Positions 58,926-64,000 of a DNA stretch of 64,000 nt are shown here, piece after piece. The notes under the pieces are model-generated. The model made no database searches. It saw nothing but the letters and a program-made list of their open reading frames with translations, and was not told the origin of the DNA. The stretch is from Allium sativum. Lineage: Eukaryota > Streptophyta > Magnoliopsida > Asparagales > Amaryllidaceae. Position numbers and translations under genes: made by a program. Every line of letters starts with the position of its first letter. The stretch's first letter is position 1. The stretch lies in the NCBI GenBank assembly GCA_030737875.1, contig CM060926.1, positions 164,683,579 through 164,747,578 of the forward strand. The letters are read 5' to 3'.

Positions 58926-61900
58926 TGTAACGACCCTTAATTTTGGGGCCAAGTTAAAATTTATTTTAAGTGATTTTAAATGAGTTTTGATATTTAAAAT
59001 AATCTATTTTAAATAATAAGGATCACAAATTTGGTTCAAATCGAAGTTAGAATGAATAAATTAATTTTAAATATAAAAAGAGCTAGAAATGGCACGGTAG
59101 TTTGAAAAGTCAAACTTGAACTTTGACTAACCATACAGGATGCAAAATTTAACGGATTTCAGTAAAACCAAAAATATTAGAATCTATTTAAAAATATCTT
59201 TCCAACGAATCCGAAAAATCGAAATTTCATAGCGGAAATCAAAAGTTATGGCTAATTCAATTTTTAGAAAGGTGGGTGGATAATTTGCATAGGACAAAAA
59301 TGCTACTTTTCACATATTTAGGAATTTGAACTCGAAACCACTTCCATTGGTTTCAGAATGACGTTTCTGCATTGAAAAACAGTAAACACTTATATGTTTC
59401 GAGTTTCAGAAATATTTGTTTAAAAATGTATTTTTAATATTAAATATATTCGCCTTGAAAATAGCCATTTTTCAAAAAGTCTCAGAATCGAACGAAATAA
59501 ATTTTGTTGGATTCGTATCATCAAACCAAAGCTAAAAATGATTTTTTGGTAATTTTTAGAATTAATATATAATTATAATTGATTTTTCAGCATAAACGGG
59601 CAAATTTTTGACTTTAAAAATTCATTAAAAATTCAAACGGGCTCAGAATTGAACGAAATTAATTTTCATAAGGCCACAGCATCAAAACATAGCTAAGTAT
59701 AGTTTTCGAGAATTTTTGAAGTTAATTTGTGACCTCGGTGAATTTTCACGTACGGTACACATTAAAATATTAATAAAATAATGTATTTATTCCAAAACTC
59801 ATAGCAGACCTCGGAATTGGACCTTGGCGATAGCGCCATCGCGTTCAGAAGACGTCAAAACATTAAGTTCGCCAGTCGTTGAGCGCGAATCGGAGATCGT
59901 ATGTGAAAACAGTATTTTCTAGAATTAAATAATTAATTAAATAAAAAAATAAAACCCTAAATACTAGTATAAATACCCCGTATACAGTACGTATACTCCT
60001 TCTTCCTCCTTCGTTGTTCAGCCGCAAGTAACCCATTATTGATCAAAACTTTGACCTCAGTTTTCTCCCTCATCTCTTAACAAAATTCAACATATCATAT
60101 ACCGATTCGAAGCTCTTTCCGAGATCTTTAATTTGGTACCAATCTCAGCCTCCCCCGTGACCCATGCCGCCCGCCCCGAGCCCGAGAAGCCGCCGCCGTC
60201 GCACGCACGTGGGCCCCGCCTGGCACCACCGAGAGCCACCCCCTTCCCGGCGCGCAAAGCTCCCTCCTTCCCGGTCGTTGTCCAACAAACGGCACTCAAA
60301 ACCATTCAGCGATTCAAGAGAAATTCGGATTTGAAAATCTGAACAAAACTGAAAATTAAAGGGTAATTTTTATTTCAGATTTTGTAACGCTTTTAAGCGT
60401 GACAGAAGCAGTTGTTAAAAGTCTGGTTAATTAAAACATTGATAACTTATTCGTTTGAACACCGATTCTGAAAATTTCAGATCCGACATGACCGTGAGGA
60501 CGATTAGTATTTGCTGAGACCGATTGGAGCCTTCTGAAAATTAATTTGGATTTATTATATTTATTATCCAAGCAAGGTGAGAATCCTTTATTTAAAATTT
60601 TACATTAAAATAAACTATTCAGTATATGATGCGATTATAATATGATTCTGATCTGTTGTTGGTTATGATTTGGTGATGCCATGTTATATGATTGAATGGC
60701 TAATATTAGATCCCTTGATTTCATGTTCATAGGTAAATAGAATTGACTATGTTAATGAACAAATTTGTTCAATATTTAATAGAAAATTATTCATGGTATG
60801 TTCATTGGCATTTTTGCCAATGTTTAAAATAGAAAATTATTCATGGTATGTTCATTGGCATTTTTGCCAATGTTTAAAATAGAAAATTATTCATGGTATG
60901 TTCATTGGCATTTTTGTCAATGTTTAAAAATAGAAAATTATTCGTTGTATGTTCAATGACATTTGGTATGTATAAAATTGAATATGTCACCGTATGAAAT
61001 GAACTATTTTTGTCATTATAAAATAGAATATGTCACTATATGTTTATGGACAAATTTGTGTCATTATAAAATGGGATTATACACCGTATGTTGATGGGCA
61101 CTATTTTTGTTCATTAATAAAATAGAAATTGCCATAGTACGTTAATTGATAAATTTTGTCAATATTAAAATAGAAATTATTCACCGTATGTTAATGAGCA
61201 ATTTTTGTTAATATAATGTTCACCGTATGAAATTAACATTTTTATTTAATGTTAATATAAAGAACGGTCACCTTATGATAATGACATTTGTGGAAAATGT
61301 TGAAAATGTTCATTGTATGATAATTAACATTTTAATATACTAAAATAGAAAATGTTGAATTTGTTCATTGTATGTTAGAGTGACATTTTGTACATATTAA
61401 TGTAGAAAATGACTTCGTATGATAATATAACTTTTTGTTATGTTAACATATGAAAATAGCATTTTGTTAATATTAAATATATAAAATGTGCATTGTATGA
61501 AAAATAGCATTTTGTTAATATTAAATATATAAAATGTGCATTGTATGGAAAATAGCATTTTGTTGATATTATATAGAAAATATGCATTCTATGTAAAATA
61601 GCATTTTTTGTCATATTAAAATTAGATAAATGCATTGTATGAAAAACAGAATTTTGTCATGTTAATAATATAATTTGCACTGTATGTTCAACTAGCATTT
61701 TTTCATGTTAATAATATAATTTGCATTGTATGTTAAACTAGCATTTTGTCATGTTAAAAATGCATTGTATGTTTAACTAGCATTTGGTCATGTTAACAAT
61801 ATAAAAATGCACTGTATGTTAAACTAGCATTGTGTCATGTTGAAAATGCATTGAATGAAAGGTAACATTTTGACATGTTATAAAATAGAAAATGCATTGT

Positions 61901-64000
61901 AAGAAAATTAACATTTATTTTTAATGTTAATAAATATGAAATGTAAGGCATGTAAAATTAACATTTATTGTTAATGTTAACAAAAAGGAAAATGTATTGT
62001 AGGTTAAATTAACATTTTTTTTATGTTAATTAAAAATGAAATGAATGCATATTAAATTAACATTCATTTTTGTTATATAAAAAGAAGGGATGATTTAGCA
62101 TTATTTTAATGTCAAGATAAAAGTATCTTTGTCATTTTTATTTAATGCTTAACATATAAGAATGCATTGTATGTGAATAGTATTTTTGTCATTTTTATTT
62201 AATGTTTAACATATAAGAATGCATTGTATGTGAATAGTATTTTTGTCATTTTTATTTAATGCTTAACATATGAGAATGCATTGTATGTGATGGTATTTTT
62301 GTCATTTTTATTTAATGTTATAAAAATATAAGTTTGCATTGTATGTTAAATACCATTTTTGGGCATGTTATAAAAATATAAATTTGCATCGTATGATAAA
62401 ATAGCATTTTGTAAAAAATGAAAATATTTACCGTATGATTGATTGATACTTATTTTGTTAAATATGAAAATGTCACCGTATGATTCATTAACATTATTTT
62501 TAATGTTATGTACTAAGAAAATGAACCGTATGAGATTAACATTCATTTGTGTTAATATTAGAATTATAAAAAAATTTCACCGTATGTTGAATGGAATTTT
62601 TTTGTTAATGTTATATAGAAAAATTCACCATATGATAATTTAACATTTTTGTCTATATTAAAAATATAGAAAATGCATTGTATGATTCATTAACATTTAT
62701 TTCTAATGTTAATGGAATGGAAAATAAAAGAGAAAAACTCACTATATGGTCCATTAACATTTATTGTATGTAAATGTAACATTATTTTAAATGTTAATAG
62801 AAAGAGTATTTCTATCGTAGGAAGAGTACATTATTCTTAATGTTAAAAATAAGTAATTTACAATGCATGGGAAATCGACATTAGTTATAATGGTAATTTA
62901 AAGAGGACTAACTGTAGGAAAGAGATTACATTTTATTTATGCATTATATTATAAGAATAACACCATTGTATGATATTAACATTTTAATGTTAATGTTAAA
63001 AAGAAAATAACACTGTATGTAGTTAACATTATTTTTAATGTTAATATAAGAGAAAATTTCATCGTATGTCAAGTTAACATTTAATTTTAATGTTAACACA
63101 TAAGAATTTATACCGTATGGTATTAACATTATTTTATAATGTATATAAAAAGAGAATTCACTCCGTAGGAAGAATTTACATTATTTATAATGTTATATAA
63201 AAGAAATGAAACTGTATGTAATGTTTAACATTATTTATAATGGTAAATAAAAGAAATGAAACGTATGTAAGAATAACATTATTTATGATGTTAAATGAAA
63301 GGTAAGTAACTGTATTGAAACATTAACATTATTTATAATGTAGGTAAAAGGGAACTTACACCATAGGAAAGTGTTCATTATTCATAATGAAATTGGAAAA
63401 GAAATATATAAAGAAATGAATGGGATGGCACATTATAATTTACATTCTTAAATGAAAATTATAAAGTATAAAATAAATAATAATGAATTAAAAAGGGAAG
63501 AATTATCGTCTAATCCTAAACTACATTGTCAGGTAAGTAGAAAGGTGAAAGTTAAGAGAAATGTAAGCTGCACGTAGGGACGATAAACTAAACGAATTAT
63601 TTATATATATTTATATATATATATATATATATATATAATTATAATATAACGAATCGAGCGCAGTAGTTCGTGTTTTGAAATCGAACTTTTAAACGAATAT
63701 ACCGGAAGATCCGACCGTCGGATTTTCCTAAAACTGAAACCGTTAGGACTGTCTTGGAAAAATCTTTCCAACGATATAAGCTACGCTAAAATCCAACGGT
63801 TAGATTTTGAGGAAAGTGAAAAACAAAATTGATTGAAAACAGCGCCAAGGTCGCCCTTGACCTGAAGCGTCGTTAAATAAGGAATTAATTATATTAAATA
63901 ATTAAGGCAAGAATTAATCGTTATAAAATAAAATAACGATATGAAATATGTTTTTCTCAAAATATATGAATGCGAGATTATTTGGGAAGTCCGGGTTAAT
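58926..64000 (+). repeat. 3' LTR of element F (first 5075 bp)
   Basis: Copy of 51884 to about 56958, including TATAAATA (59968), GC-rich leader (about 60142-60292), possible splice donor (60577), the long degenerate array and CCGACCGTCGG (63711-63721). The window ends before the GAGGCGCCTC site and structured cassette. Confidence 0.93.
60779..63380. repeat. Long degenerate AT-rich repeat array in 3' LTR of F
   Basis: Copy of 53736-56340 with only scattered substitutions and no unit gain or loss that I can see. Confidence 0.88.

Larger units (their letters stand above)
51884..64000 (+). mobile_element. Element F: second giant-LTR family with a 412-bp interior (3' end outside window)
   Basis: Left LTR 51884-58513 (6630 bp), internal 58514-58925 (412 bp), right LTR from 58926, cut by the window end after 5075 bp. 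LTR starts are TGTAACGACCC. By eye about 20 substitutions separate the LTRs over ~5 kb (0.4%), between C and E in age. The family is distinct from C/E but homologous in the U3 repeats, the inverted-repeat block, the GAGGCGCCTC site and the structured cassette. It is inserted in E's 5' LTR; GGGAG before 51884 would be the target duplication. Confidence 0.93.

Noticed and set aside
58406..58983. Plus-strand frames of 110 and 82 codons across the F LTR end and interior
   Set aside because: They cross the LTR boundary and primer site, lack recognisable domains, and have no counterpart in C or E.

Overview
This is intergenic DNA from a plant nuclear genome, almost certainly an angiosperm. It is packed with nested retrotransposons. 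I see no intact host gene, rRNA, tRNA, CRISPR array or bacterial feature. The plant assignment rests on Ty3/Gypsy chromoviruses of the Tekay/Del type (initiator-tRNA-Met primer site, chromodomain, characteristic sequence before the polypurine tract), a plant-type LINE with a C-terminal zinc-binding domain, and very AT-rich LTR DNA. I cannot name the species.

Layout. (1) 1-6035: element A, a decayed minus-strand chromovirus (gag, protease, RT, RNase H remnant, integrase tail with chromodomain; 5' LTR 3094-6035). (2) 6036-9917: a broken plus-strand LINE into which A inserted. (3) 10232-12108: a probable LTR fragment X. (4) 12109-37044: element B, a minus-strand chromovirus with heavily deleted coding DNA at 30200-33357 and LTRs of about 3.8 kb. 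(5) 14478-28731: element C, inserted into B's 3' LTR with a TTATA target duplication. (6) 37045-38191: element D, inserted into B's 5' LTR. (7) 38192-51883: element E, inserted into D. (8) 51884-64000: element F, inserted into E and cut by the window end. The chain X > B > D > E > F is five levels deep.

C, E and F share an unusual design. Their LTRs are 6.6-6.8 kb, but the internal regions are only 1030, 1038 and 412 bp and contain no recognisable gag or pol. They keep a primer site, a polypurine tract and LTR ends like those of the chromoviruses, so I infer that they are non-autonomous and mobilised in trans. C's LTRs are almost identical, so C moved very recently.

The most interesting signal lies in the last ~600 bp of these giant LTRs, just upstream of the primer site. 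It is a ~285-nt cassette of predicted stem-loops shared by C, D, E and F. In an 11-bp stem, five base pairs differ between C and F and every change keeps pairing; D carries another paired change. The loop holds 16 invariant nucleotides, and two smaller hairpins also covary. This looks like a selected RNA structure in the leader of the genomic RNA, possibly a packaging, dimerisation or trans-recognition signal. Each giant LTR also has a TATA-like box, a GC-rich leader, a possible splice donor and then family-specific AT-rich tandem arrays.
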